DNA of 39,162 bases from Ruminococcus sp. (GTDB lineage: Bacteria > Bacillota > Clostridia > Oscillospirales > Ruminococcaceae), in the NCBI GenBank assembly GCA_017463375.1, contig JAFTPG010000102.1:1-39162 (forward strand), given 5' to 3'. The notes under the pieces are model-generated. The model made no database searches. It saw only the letters and a program-made list of their open reading frames with translations, and was not told the DNA's origin. Positions 21,238-31,314 of the stretch are shown here, piece after piece; positions within the stretch are counted from its first letter, which is position 1, and each line of letters starts with the position of its first letter. The position numbers and the translations under genes were made by a program.

Positions 21238-22095
21238 ATGAAGACAAAGAAGGTAGTCGTTGGAGTAATGACGGCGGCGCTCTTTTCACTGAGCCTCGGC
21301 GCTCTTCCCGTATCATACGCAGCCACAGAAACAGTGCAGATATCCGTTGGCAGCGCTACGGTTGATCCCGGCGCAGAGTTTACAGTGGACGTAACGCTGG
21401 CTGACATTCCGTCAGCGGGAATTCAGGGCTGTGACTTTTCTATTGAATATGACAGCAGCCTGATTACAGTAACTTCGGTAACTGCCGGTGCTCTCACTGA
21501 AACCGGTGTAAGCTCGTCAGATCCGACAGCTTCGATGGTTCCGAACTTTGAGAGCTACATAATGAATGACGATGGGTGTGTGAATCTGGTATGGTCAACT
21601 GTACTGGAGGACTCTGCTTATTGGCTTCAGGGCGAAGGAGTTTTCTGTACCATCACAGGTACGGTTTCAGCAGACGCTGCAGCCGGTTCAGAAACTGATC
21701 TGAAGGTAGTTTCCACAGGTCGTGTAAGCAATCCTGACACAGGTGCTGTAAATTCTCAGATTACTGCAGGTTATACCAGCGGTTCAGAGGTTGTTAAGTA
21801 CGAAGTTGCAACAACTGACGGTAAGGTTACCGTTGCTTCAGCAGCTTCAAGTTCAGGCTCAGACGCGACACTCTATGGTGATGCTGACCTCGATGGCAGC
21901 GTTACAATCAACGATGCTGTAAAGGTTATGAGTTATGTAACCAATAAGGAACAGTATCCTCTTGAGCCTCAGGGTCTCATCAATGCCGACGTATACCAGT
22001 GTGGCGATGGTCTCAGTAATATGGATGCTCTTGCAATTCAGAAGAAAGCAGCGCAGCTTATTACTGATCTTCCGGAATCACATCTGGAATCATAA
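21238..22095 (+). CDS. scaC: Adaptor scaffoldin ScaC (one cohesin, one dockerin)
   Basis: 285 residues. Signal peptide about 1-29 (ends SYAA). Cohesin at about 32-200, beginning VQISVGSATVDPGAEFTVDVTL with the usual cohesin strand pattern (GCDFSIEYDSSLITVTSV; GEGVFCTITGTVS). Dockerin at about 212-275, with calcium loops DADLDGSVTIND and a second, longer loop near DVYQCGDGLSNMD. In R. flavefaciens ScaC plugs into ScaA and swaps dockerin specificity so a different set of enzymes can be carried. It is the first gene of the cluster, with a very strong AGGAGGA site and two upstream promoters. Unlike the other scaffoldins, it has no Thr linker. Confidence 0.9.
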   Translation: MKTKKVVVGVMTAALFSLSLGALPVSYAATETVQISVGSATVDPGAEFTVDVTLADIPSAGIQGCDFSIEYDSSLITVTSVTAGALTETGVSSSDPTASMVPNFESYIMNDDGCVNLVWSTVLEDSAYWLQGEGVFCTITGTVSADAAAGSETDLKVVSTGRVSNPDTGAVNSQITAGYTSGSEVVKYEVATTDGKVTVASAASSSGSDATLYGDADLDGSVTINDAVKVMSYVTNKEQYPLEPQGLINADVYQCGDGLSNMDALAIQKKAAQLITDLPESHLES

Positions 22096-22193
22096 TCCTG
22101 AGGATTATCTTATTTGTCCCTTTTACAAAGGAATATAAACCCCCTTTAAAACCAAATTAATAGGCAAAAGCCTAAAGAAAGGAATCATTACAG

Positions 22194-23981
22194 ATGAAAA
22201 AGTTTATTTCTGCAGTTACATCAGTTTGTATGACTGCAACAATGTTCGCTGCTGCTGTTCCTGTAGCAGTTAACGCAGCTGTTGACACCTCAAAGGGTTA
22301 CTCACTCCGTGTTGAGGGCGAGAAGGACAACGCTTACACAGTATCCGCTGCTGACATCGCTGCTGGCGACGTTACAATCCCCTGCGGTATCTACATCGAG
22401 GAAGAGACAGAGGGCGAGTGCGCTGGTATCCTCGCTACATTCGGTGTTAGCGAAGAGAAGTCTGTAAACGTAACAGACATCGACATCAACCCTATGAAGG
22501 GTTACACAGGCAGTGAGTCTCCTCAGGATGACTACTATGAGACAGCTCAGGAGTTCACAACAAGCGAAGGCACAACTTTCACAACTCAGAAGAGACCTAT
22601 CTTCACAGGTGAAGTAAGAAGAGGCGCTTACACATGTAACGCTACAAACTGGTCAAGTGAGAAGGCTGTTCAGGGTATTTATGGCTTTACACTTCCTACA
22701 ATCACAGTTAACTGGATTTCTACAAAGGGAAGCGTTTGGCTCGGAGCTACATCTGACGAGTATCCGATCTACTACTTCGACGTAACACTCAAGCAGGGTG
22801 CTGCTGCTGGTGACTATGTAATCGATTTCTATGACTTCTTCAAGGACGGCGACGCTGCAATGCAGCCTTCCAACACAATCGGTTCTACAACTCTTAACTA
22901 CGAGTACACAAACCTCCTCCAGTCTCAGACAGGCGAGGGTACACTCATTCTCGAGCCCCTTACAATCACTGTTGAGGGCGAAACAGATGTGCCGACTCCT
23001 GTAACAACAACTACAACTCCTGCTCCTGCTGTTGTAACAACAACAACAACTAAGGCTCCTGACGTAGAACCCGGCGAGGGCGTTATCTTCGAGTACCTCT
23101 ATGAGGACGGTCTCGACTACATCCAGGTTCAGCCTGGCGATACAGAAGTATACGCTGACCTCATGATCAACTCCAACGGTCAGTCTATCATGTCTGTAGA
23201 TATGGGTATCAACATCACTGATCCGCTCACATTCAGCTACATCTCTGAGACTTCAGACGCATTCAGCTGCGGTCTTACATCTAACTGGATGGGCAACCCG
23301 CTTAACAGCGAAATTCTCGTAGATCCCGATGGCAACCCTGTTGACGCTAAGTTCAACGGAACACTCGGTAAGGTTAACACAGCTGCTGACGGCACAAAGA
23401 CATACGATCCTCAGGTTCCTGCAACAGACAAGTCATTTGCTTACTTCGCATTCGACGTTCCTGCTGATTGTCCCGAGGGTTACTACTACATCGACCTCGC
23501 TTACATCCAGCTCAACAAGGACGCTGTTCCGAACGCATTCACAGCTGACGAGATCCAGTACACACCTTGCAAGATCCGTGTAGGCGATCCTGTTGACGAT
23601 CCGATCGTAACAACAACTACAACAACAGCTACAACTCCTGCACCTGTTGTAACAACAACTACAACAGCTTCAACTCCTGCTCCTGTAACAACAACTCCTA
23701 TCGAGGATCCTACATCAAATCCTGGCGAGTATCTCCTCGGCGATACAAACTGCGATGGTAAGGTAAACGTTGCTGACGTTGTTATCCTTAACAAGTACCT
23801 TGCTGGTAAGGGCGACCTTATGACAGATCAGGGTAAGATCAACGGTGAGGTTACAGCTCCTACAACTGCACTCTCAGGTGTTGACCTTTCATACGAGGAT
23901 TCAACATACATCATTCAGTCTATCGTTCACCTCTGGACACTTACTGAAGATGGTCCTGTAGCTACAGAGTACAACAAGTAA
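22194..23981 (+). CDS. scaA: Primary scaffoldin ScaA
   Basis: 595 residues. Signal peptide 1-29. Residues 30-275: a divergent module with cohesin-like pattern (DVTIPCGIYIEEETEGECAG early; YYFDVTLKQGAAAGDYVIDFYDFF late), probably cohesin 1. Thr/Pro linker. Residues 297-465: a clear ruminococcal cohesin (VIFEYLYEDGLDYIQVQPGD). Second Thr/Pro linker, then a dockerin from about 511, with a canonical first loop (DTNCDGKVNVAD) and an atypical second one with an insertion. Enzymes dock on its cohesins, and its dockerin is expected to bind the second-type cohesins of ScaB. R. flavefaciens strains are recalled to have two or three ScaA cohesins. Gap to scaC is 98 bases, with an ATAATCCT-G-AGGATTAT palindrome but no T-tract. 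Confidence 0.9.
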   Translation: MKKFISAVTSVCMTATMFAAAVPVAVNAAVDTSKGYSLRVEGEKDNAYTVSAADIAAGDVTIPCGIYIEEETEGECAGILATFGVSEEKSVNVTDIDINPMKGYTGSESPQDDYYETAQEFTTSEGTTFTTQKRPIFTGEVRRGAYTCNATNWSSEKAVQGIYGFTLPTITVNWISTKGSVWLGATSDEYPIYYFDVTLKQGAAAGDYVIDFYDFFKDGDAAMQPSNTIGSTTLNYEYTNLLQSQTGEGTLILEPLTITVEGETDVPTPVTTTTTPAPAVVTTTTTKAPDVEPGEGVIFEYLYEDGLDYIQVQPGDTEVYADLMINSNGQSIMSVDMGINITDPLTFSYISETSDAFSCGLTSNWMGNPLNSEILVDPDGNPVDAKFNGTLGKVNTAADGTKTYDPQVPATDKSFAYFAFDVPADCPEGYYYIDLAYIQLNKDAVPNAFTADEIQYTPCKIRVGDPVDDPIVTTTTTTATTPAPVVTTTTTASTPAPVTTTPIEDPTSNPGEYLLGDTNCDGKVNVADVVILNKYLAGKGDLMTDQGKINGEVTAPTTALSGVDLSYEDSTYIIQSIVHLWTLTEDGPVATEYNK

Positions 23982-24057
23982 TTTAAAATTACAAGTTAAT
24001 CTGTAAAAAGTAAAAAGTAAATATTTAGAGTTTAATATTTAGAAAGGAAATACACTG

Positions 24058-27000
24058 ATGAAGAAATTGCTTTCAGCAGTTACATCCGCGGTAATGGGCT
24101 TATCGCTCATGACAAGTGTATTTGCTTCCTCACTCAGTGTTAGTGCTGCCGGCGGATTTTCCGCTGAGCAGCCTAATGCTAGTTTAAGCGAAGCATTAGA
24201 TGTTACTGCTAATAAAGATTCATCGGCAGGTGTAGTGTTGAACTACCTCTACGAGGATGGTCTTGATTACATTCAGGTTCAGCCTGGTGATACAGAAGTG
24301 TACGCTGACCTTATGATCAACTCAAACGGTCAGGCTATCATGTCTGTAGATATGGGTATCAACATCTCTGATCCGTTCGAATTCACCTATATCTCAGAAT
24401 TCTCTGATGCGTTTAACTGCGGTCTTACATCAAACTGGATGGGCAACCCGGCTAACAGCGAAGTTCTTGTAGATCCCGACGGTAATCCTGTTGACGCTAA
24501 GTTCAACGGAACACTCGGTAAGACAAACGGTGTCGGCTCAGATGCATCCTACGATCCTCAGGTTCCTGCAACAGACAAGTCGTTTGCTTACTTCACATTC
24601 GACGTTCCTGCTGATTGTCCCGAGGGTTACTATTACATCGATCTCGCTTACATCCAGCTCAACAAGGATAGAGTTCCGAATGCATTTACAGCAGACGAAA
24701 TCAACTACACTCCCTGTAAGATCCGTGTAGGTAATCCTGACGATCCTGATCCGAATGTAACAACAACTACAACAACAGCAACTACTCCAACTAAGGTTAC
24801 AACAACTACTGTAACAACTCCCGCTGCTTCAGACGATACAGCTATTATTCTCGACTATAAGTACGCTGATGGTCTTGATTATTACGCTGCTGAGCCTGGT
24901 GACATCATTTCTGCTGACCTCATGATCGATTCAAACGGTCAGGAAGTAATGTCAGTTGATATGGGCGTTACAGTTGACGATCCGCTCAGCTTTGACTACG
25001 TTTCAGATTTCTCTAACGCATTCAGCTGCGGTCTTACTGTAAACTGGATGGGCAATCCGCTTAACAGCGAAATTCTCGTAGATCCCGACGGCAACCCGAT
25101 CGACGCTAAGTTCAACGGAACACTTGGTAAGCAGAACGGTACCGGCGCAGATGCATCCTACGATGCTCAGATTCCTGCTACAGATAAGGAATTCACTTAC
25201 TTTGATGTTATTATTCCCGAGGATTGTCCTGCTGGAACATATTACATCAATCTTGCTTACATTCAGCTCAACAAGGATTCTATTCCTACTGAGTACACAA
25301 ACATTCAGTACACACCTGCTAAGATCGTTGTAGGTTCAACTGAGGTTGAGACTGATGAAATCATTCTCGACTATAAGTATGCTGACGGTCTTGATTACTA
25401 TCCTGCAAAGCCCGGCGAAATCATTTCCGCTGACCTCATGATCGATTCAAACGGTCAGGAAGTAATGTCAGTTGACATGGGTGTTACAGTTGACGATCCG
25501 CTCAGCTTCGACTACGTTTCAGACTTCTCTAACGCATTCAGCTGCGGTCTTACTGTAAACTGGATGGGCAATCCGCTTAACAGCGAAATTCTCGTAGATC
25601 CCGACGGTAACCCTGTTGACGCTAAGTTCAACGGAACACTTGGTAAGCAGAACGGTACCGGCGCAGATGCATCCTATGATGCTCAGATTCCTGCTACAGA
25701 CAAGGAATTCACTTACTTTGATGTTATAATTCCCGAGGATTGTCCTGCTGGAACATATTACATCAATCTTGCTTACATTCAGCTCAACAAGGATGATGTT
25801 CCTAACGCTTACGATAAGATCACATATTATCCTGCTAAGATCGTTGTAGAAGCAACTGAGGTTGAGACTGATGAGATCATTCTCGACTATAAGTATGCTG
25901 ACGGTCTTGATTACTATCCTGCACAGCCCGGCGACATCATTTCTGCTGACCTCATGATCGATTCAAACGGTCAGGAAGTAATGTCAGTTGATATGGGTGT
26001 TACAGTTGACGATCCGCTCAGCTTTGACTACGTTTCAGACTTCTCTGACGCATTCAGCTGCGGTCTTACTGTAAACTGGATGGGTAACCCTGCAAACTCA
26101 CAGATTCTTGTAGATCCCGACGGCAACCCGATCGACGCTAAGTTCAACGGAACACTTGGTAAGCAGAATGGTTCTGGCGCAGATGCAACCTATGATGCAC
26201 AGGTTCCCGCTACAGACAAGGCATTCACTTACTTTGATGTTATTATTCCTGAGGATTGTCCCGAGGGAACATACTACATCAACCTTGCTTACATTCAGCT
26301 TAACAAGGATGATGTTCCTAACGCTTACGATAAGATCACATATTATCCTGCTAAGATCGTTGTAGGTGCTCCGACAACTACAACTACCACAACAACAACT
26401 ACTACAACTACAACAACTACTACCACAACCACAACTACTACTGTAACAACAACTACTACAACTGCAACTACAACAACAATCCAGGCAGGCAAAATTGCTT
26501 GGGAGATTCCCACAGTAAATGCTAAGCCCGGTGACGAGGTTAAGATGGATGTTGTCGTTGTTGATCCCGACGGCACAAAGCTCGCAGTAGCTGGTGCTCA
26601 GTTCAACATCGAAGCTGCAACTCCTATCGAGTACGCTTCTGCTTCAGGTTCAGTTGGCTATGTAGCAGACCTCGAAATCAATGACACACTTCACGAGTTC
26701 GCATTCGGCAACGAGGGCGGAGACGGCCAGGTTGCTGCTAACGGTGCTGTAGTGCTTTCAATCACATACAAGGTTCCTGAGGACTGTGCTTCCGGTACAT
26801 ATCCTGTTGAGTGGTCTAACGCATTCATCAGCGATACAAACGGTAACGACCTCACAGCTAACGTTCAGCTTATCAACGGTGCTATCGTTGTAGAGGCTGA
26901 GACAACAACTCTCCAGTCAGGCAACATTGCTTGGGAGATCCCCACAGTAACTGCTAAGCCCGGCGACGAGGTTAAGATGGATGTTGTCGTTGTTGATCCC

Positions 27001-30000
27001 GACGGCGCTAAGCTCGCTGTAGCTGGTGCTCAGTTCAACATCGAAGCTGCAACACCTATTGAGTTCACTTCTGCTTCAGGTTCAGTTGGCTATGTAGCTG
27101 ACCTTGAAATCAATGGAACACTTCACGAATTCGCATTCGGCAACGAGGGCGGAGACGGTCAGATCGCTGCAAACGGCGCTGTAGTTCTCACACTTACTTA
27201 TAAGGTTCCTGAGGACTGCGCTGACGGTACATACCCTGTAACATGGGCTAATGGCTTCATCAGCGATACAAACGGCAACGACATGACTGCTAATATCGAG
27301 CTTCGTGACGGTGCTATCGTAATTGTAGCTGATACAACAACAACAACTACTACAACTACAACAACAACTACTACAACCACAACAACAACTACAACTACTA
27401 CTACAACTACTACAACTCTCCAGGCTGGCAATATTGCTTGGGAAATCCCCACAGTAACTGCTAAGCCCGGCGATGAGGTTAAGATGGACGTTGTCGTTGT
27501 TGATCCCGACGGAGCTAAGCTTGCTGTAGCTGGTGCACAGTTCAACATCAACGCTGCAACTCCTATCGAGTACGTTTCTGCTTCCGGCTCAGTTGGCTAT
27601 GTAGCAGACCTCGAAATCAATGACACACTCCACGAGTTCGCATTCGGCAACGAAAACGGCGACGGTCAGATTGCTGCTAACGGCGCTGTAGTTCTCACAC
27701 TTACTTATAAGGTTCCTGAGGACTGCGCTGACGGTACATATCCTGTAACATGGTCTGATGGCTTTATCAGCGATACAAACGGCAATGACATGACTGCTAA
27801 TATCGAGCTTCGTGACGGTGCTATCGTAATTGTAGCTGATACAACAACAACTACAACCACAACAACTACTACAACAACCACAACTACAACTACTACAACT
27901 ACAACTACTACAACAACAACTACAACCACAACAACTACTACAACTACAACAACTACTACAACCACAACAACCACAACTACTACTTCTACAACTGTGCAGG
28001 AAGGCAAGATCATCTGGGAAATCCCGACTGTAACTGCTAAGCCTGGTCAGACAGTTAAGATGGACGTTGTTGTCGTTGACACTGCTAACACTAAGCTTGC
28101 TGTAGCTGGTGCACAGTTCAACATCAACGCTGCAGCTCCTATCGTATATGACAGCGCAAGCGGTTCTATCGCATACGCTACAGATCTTGAGATCAATGAG
28201 ACTCTCAAGGAATTCGCATTCGCTAACGAGCTTGGCGACGGACAGATCGCTGTAAACGGCGCTGTAGTTCTCACACTCACATATACTGTTCCTGAGGATT
28301 GTCCTAACGGAACATATCCTGTTGAGTGGTCTGATGTATTCGTAAGCGATACAAACGGTAACGACCTCACAGAGAATGTTTCACTTACAAATGGTGCTAT
28401 CATCGTTGAGGCTGATACCACAACAACAACTACTACAACTACAACAACAACTACTACTACAACAACTACTACAACTACAACCACAACAACTACTACAACA
28501 TCCACAACAACAACTACAACCACAACAACAACTACTACAACTACAACAACATCCACAACAACTACAACCACAACTACTACACTTCCTGAGGGTGTTATTG
28601 CTTGGGAGATTCCTACAGTAACAGCTGAGCCTGGTGATACAGTAGTTATGGACGTAATCGTTGTTGACCCGTTCAACAACGCTAAGCTCCCTGTTGCAGG
28701 TGCACAGTTCAACATCAACGCTGAGACTCCTATTGAGTATGTAAGCGCTGAGGGTTCAACTGCATACGGTGCAACACTTGAGATGAACAATGCACTTTGC
28801 GAATATGTATTCGGCAGCACAGACGGCGAAGGCGTAGTTGCAGAAGACGGTGCAATCGTTCTCACACTCACATACACAGTTCCTGAGGACTGCGCTCCCG
28901 GAACATATCCTGTAGTATGGTCTGATGCTTTCGTTAGCGATACAAACGGCAACGACATTACAATTAATGTTGAGCTCCGTGATGGTGCTATCGTAATTCC
29001 TCAGCCTACAACAACTACAACAACAACTACTACAACTACAACAACATCAACAACTACAACAACAACTACAACAACTACAACAACTACAACAACATCCACA
29101 ACTACAACAACAACTACAACTACTACAACTACAACAACAACTACAACCACAACAACTACTACAACTACTACAACTACTACAACAACTACAACCACAACTA
29201 CTACACTTCCTAAGGGTGTTATTGCTTGGGAGATTCCTACAGTAACAGCTCAGCCTGGTGATACAGTAGTTATGGACGTAATCGTTGTTGACCCGTTCAA
29301 CAACGCTGCTCTCGAGGTTTCTGCAGCTCAGTTCAACATCAATGCTGAAACACCTATCGTGTATGTAAGCGCTGACGGTACTGTAGCTTACGATGCAACT
29401 CTTGAGTCAAATGCAGCTCTCGGTGAGTTCTCATTCGCTCGTCTTGACGGCGAAGGTGTAGCTGCAGAGGACGGCGCAATCGTTCTTACACTCACATACA
29501 CAGTTCCTGAGGACTGCGCTCCCGGAGAGTATCCTGTAGCTTGGTCAGAGGGAATGGTATTCAACGCTGACGGTAGCGATATCACAGCAAACGTTAGATT
29601 CATCGACGGTGCTATCATCATTCCTCAGCCTACAACAACTACAACAACAACTACTACAACTACAACAACATCTAAAACTACAACAACTACCACAACAACT
29701 ACAACTACATCTACAACTACAACTACAACAACTTCCACAACAACTACAACTACTACAACCACAACAACAACTACTACAACTACAACAACAACTACAACAA
29801 CTACTACACTTCCCAGCGGCAAGATTGCTTGGGAGATTCCTACAGTAACAGCTCAGCCTGGTGATACAGTAGTTATCGACGTAGTCGTTGTTGACCCGTA
29901 CAACAATGCTAAGCTTCCTGTTTCCGGTGCACAGTTCAATATCAACGCAGATTCACCTATCGGATTTGTTTCTGCTGACGGTACTGTAGCTTACGATGCA

Positions 30001-31053
30001 ACTCTCGAAACAAACGGTGCTCTTGGTGAATTCACATTCGCTAATGCAGCAGCTGACGGCGTTGTTGCAGAGGACGGTTCTATCCTCCTTACACTCACAT
30101 ACACAGTTCCTGCGGACTGCGCTCCCGGAACTTACAACATTGCATGGTCTGAGGTAATCGTAACAGATCCTAACGGAAATGATATTACAGGTAATGTAAT
30201 TCTTACTGACGGTGCTATCATCATTCCTCAGCCTACAACAACTACTACAACTACAACAACAACTACTACAACATCTACAACTACAACAACTACAACAACA
30301 ACATCCACAACTACTACAACTACTACAACCACAACAACAACTTCCACAACTACAACTACTACAACATCTACAACTACAACCACAACAACAACTACTACAG
30401 GTACTGAAGTTGTTCTCGTAACATCCTACGTTAAGGAAGTTGAGACAACTCACGGTTACTACTTCTCACATGATAACCGCGGCTTCAACAGAGGTCAGAT
30501 TATCAGCGTGATCATGGAGTATGTATATTCTGACGGTTCAGTAGAGACAAAGGACGTAACTGATGAAGTTGACTTTGGCGATGCTACACCTGAGAACACA
30601 TACCAGAGAAGCGAGATCGACTTCACATACGAAGTACAGCTTTACCTCGGTGAGACTCCTCTCGTTCTTGAGGATGAGACTCCTGTAGAAGTAACTGTTT
30701 ACATCGGTGTTAAGGGTGATGCCGACCTCAGCAACGAGGTTAACTCACTCGACGCTTCAATCGTACTTACTTACTATGCTAACGTTCAGACAAGTGCAAC
30801 ACTTGACAAGAGCATCAAGTTCTCACAGGACGATGAGAGACTCGACGGTCTTGCAGCATTCCTTGCTGATGTTGACGTAGATGAGTTCGACGAAGTAAAC
30901 TGGTGCCGTGAAAAGGTTGACAGAATCATCAACGCTCTTGATGCTTCTTACATCCTCACATTCTACGCTTACCAGCAGACAATGGATCTCAGCACACCTA
31001 AGTATGACATCTGGATGCTTGTTGTTCCGGAAAGAATGCTCGAGCGTGTATAA
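24058..31053 (+). CDS. scaB: Anchoring-type scaffoldin ScaB with 11 cohesins and X-module-dockerin
   Basis: 2331 residues. Signal peptide about 1-31. Eleven cohesins, with nucleotide starts near 24229, 24838, 25360, 25876 (ScaA type), then 26479, 26911, 27418, 27994, 28582, 29206 and 29809 (second type, opening GKIAWEIPTV or close variants). X-module from 30400, dockerin from about residue 2220 (GDADLSNEVNSLD). Linkers are almost pure Thr. Family knowledge: cohesins like those of ScaA take enzyme and ScaC dockerins, the second type takes the ScaA dockerin, and the X-dockerin binds the ScaE cohesin at the wall. Published R. flavefaciens ScaB proteins have fewer cohesins, 7 or 9 as I recall. 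A terminator follows directly. Confidence 0.92.
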   Translation: MKKLLSAVTSAVMGLSLMTSVFASSLSVSAAGGFSAEQPNASLSEALDVTANKDSSAGVVLNYLYEDGLDYIQVQPGDTEVYADLMINSNGQAIMSVDMGINISDPFEFTYISEFSDAFNCGLTSNWMGNPANSEVLVDPDGNPVDAKFNGTLGKTNGVGSDASYDPQVPATDKSFAYFTFDVPADCPEGYYYIDLAYIQLNKDRVPNAFTADEINYTPCKIRVGNPDDPDPNVTTTTTTATTPTKVTTTTVTTPAASDDTAIILDYKYADGLDYYAAEPGDIISADLMIDSNGQEVMSVDMGVTVDDPLSFDYVSDFSNAFSCGLTVNWMGNPLNSEILVDPDGNPIDAKFNGTLGKQNGTGADASYDAQIPATDKEFTYFDVIIPEDCPAGTYYINLAYIQLNKDSIPTEYTNIQYTPAKIVVGSTEVETDEIILDYKYADGLDYYPAKPGEIISADLMIDSNGQEVMSVDMGVTVDDPLSFDYVSDFSNAFSCGLTVNWMGNPLNSEILVDPDGNPVDAKFNGTLGKQNGTGADASYDAQIPATDKEFTYFDVIIPEDCPAGTYYINLAYIQLNKDDVPNAYDKITYYPAKIVVEATEVETDEIILDYKYADGLDYYPAQPGDIISADLMIDSNGQEVMSVDMGVTVDDPLSFDYVSDFSDAFSCGLTVNWMGNPANSQILVDPDGNPIDAKFNGTLGKQNGSGADATYDAQVPATDKAFTYFDVIIPEDCPEGTYYINLAYIQLNKDDVPNAYDKITYYPAKIVVGAPTTTTTTTTTTTTTTTTTTTTTTTVTTTTTTATTTTIQAGKIAWEIPTVNAKPGDEVKMDVVVVDPDGTKLAVAGAQFNIEAATPIEYASASGSVGYVADLEINDTLHEFAFGNEGGDGQVAANGAVVLSITYKVPEDCASGTYPVEWSNAFISDTNGNDLTANVQLINGAIVVEAETTTLQSGNIAWEIPTVTAKPGDEVKMDVVVVDPDGAKLAVAGAQFNIEAATPIEFTSASGSVGYVADLEINGTLHEFAFGNEGGDGQIAANGAVVLTLTYKVPEDCADGTYPVTWANGFISDTNGNDMTANIELRDGAIVIVADTTTTTTTTTTTTTTTTTTTTTTTTTTTTLQAGNIAWEIPTVTAKPGDEVKMDVVVVDPDGAKLAVAGAQFNINAATPIEYVSASGSVGYVADLEINDTLHEFAFGNENGDGQIAANGAVVLTLTYKVPEDCADGTYPVTWSDGFISDTNGNDMTANIELRDGAIVIVADTTTTTTTTTTTTTTTTTTTTTTTTTTTTTTTTTTTTTTTTTTTTTTTTSTTVQEGKIIWEIPTVTAKPGQTVKMDVVVVDTANTKLAVAGAQFNINAAAPIVYDSASGSIAYATDLEINETLKEFAFANELGDGQIAVNGAVVLTLTYTVPEDCPNGTYPVEWSDVFVSDTNGNDLTENVSLTNGAIIVEADTTTTTTTTTTTTTTTTTTTTTTTTTTTTSTTTTTTTTTTTTTTTTSTTTTTTTTTLPEGVIAWEIPTVTAEPGDTVVMDVIVVDPFNNAKLPVAGAQFNINAETPIEYVSAEGSTAYGATLEMNNALCEYVFGSTDGEGVVAEDGAIVLTLTYTVPEDCAPGTYPVVWSDAFVSDTNGNDITINVELRDGAIVIPQPTTTTTTTTTTTTTSTTTTTTTTTTTTTTTSTTTTTTTTTTTTTTTTTTTTTTTTTTTTTTTTTTTTLPKGVIAWEIPTVTAQPGDTVVMDVIVVDPFNNAALEVSAAQFNINAETPIVYVSADGTVAYDATLESNAALGEFSFARLDGEGVAAEDGAIVLTLTYTVPEDCAPGEYPVAWSEGMVFNADGSDITANVRFIDGAIIIPQPTTTTTTTTTTTTTSKTTTTTTTTTTTSTTTTTTTSTTTTTTTTTTTTTTTTTTTTTTTTLPSGKIAWEIPTVTAQPGDTVVIDVVVVDPYNNAKLPVSGAQFNINADSPIGFVSADGTVAYDATLETNGALGEFTFANAAADGVVAEDGSILLTLTYTVPADCAPGTYNIAWSEVIVTDPNGNDITGNVILTDGAIIIPQPTTTTTTTTTTTTTSTTTTTTTTTSTTTTTTTTTTTTSTTTTTTTSTTTTTTTTTTGTEVVLVTSYVKEVETTHGYYFSHDNRGFNRGQIISVIMEYVYSDGSVETKDVTDEVDFGDATPENTYQRSEIDFTYEVQLYLGETPLVLEDETPVEVTVYIGVKGDADLSNEVNSLDASIVLTYYANVQTSATLDKSIKFSQDDERLDGLAAFLADVDVDEFDEVNWCREKVDRIINALDASYILTFYAYQQTMDLSTPKYDIWMLVVPERMLERV
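24844..26370 (+). repeat. Three tandem 516-bp cohesin repeats (ScaB cohesins 2-4)
   Basis: Equivalent codons (ATT/ATC ATT CTC GAC) start at 24844, 25360 and 25876, exactly 516 bp apart. Long stretches are identical at DNA level, for example CTCATGATCGATTCAAACGG in all three. This points to recent duplication or ongoing gene conversion, and is a place where short-read assemblies may collapse. Confidence 0.9.
26371..30399 (+). repeat. Polythreonine-coding minisatellite linkers of scaB
   Basis: Seven tracts of ACA/ACT/ACC codons at about 26371-26478, 27331-27417, 27838-27993, 28417-28581, 29008-29205, 29632-29808 and 30235-30399, interspersed with cohesins 5-11. Occasional TCT/TCC/TCA (Ser) or AAA codons occur, and I see no ACG. 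Cohesins 5 and 6 are joined without a tract. Such linkers are extracellular, flexible and likely glycosylated. Confidence 0.9.
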
Positions 31054-31064
31054 TCCAAATAACA

Positions 31065-31092
31065 AAAAGCAGACCGAAAGGTCTGCTTTTTT
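31065..31092 (+). terminator. Rho-independent terminator after scaB
   Basis: AAAGCAGACC, GAAA tetraloop, GGTCTGCTTT and a run of T. It separates scaC-scaA-scaB from cttA-scaE. Confidence 0.92.
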
Positions 31093-31126
31093 TGCATAAA
31101 AAACCATAAAAACCAGAAAGTGAGTA

Positions 31127-31155
31127 TTGACAAGCCGTGCAAAAGGTGTTAAAAT
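31127..31155 (+). promoter_or_regulatory. Promoter P1 upstream of cttA
   Basis: TTGACA (31127-31132), 17-base spacer, TAAAAT (31150-31155). It lies 370 bases before the start codon, in a 466-bp gap. Confidence 0.6.
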
Positions 31156-31314
31156 AAAAATGCAGTAAGAAATGCTGTAAAAACTGGTTCAAACTATGTC
31201 TATAATATAAAAATAAAATCAATAGTACCGGAATCCTCGGTGCGATTGTGATATCTGTACAAAAAACAGGTTCATTAATCGGCGATTATTTTTGAGAAAA
31301 ATATATCAATTAGC

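Noticed and set aside
27198-29848. Open frames on the minus strand rich in Val and on other plus frames rich in Gln/Leu within scaB
   Set aside because: They are mirror readings of the ACA/ACT/ACC linkers; they have no ribosome sites and no domain content outside the repeats.
26371-30399. CRISPR-like alternation of repeats and spacers
   Set aside because: The repeats are in-frame threonine linkers, and the 'spacers' are homologous cohesin domains of about 420 bp.
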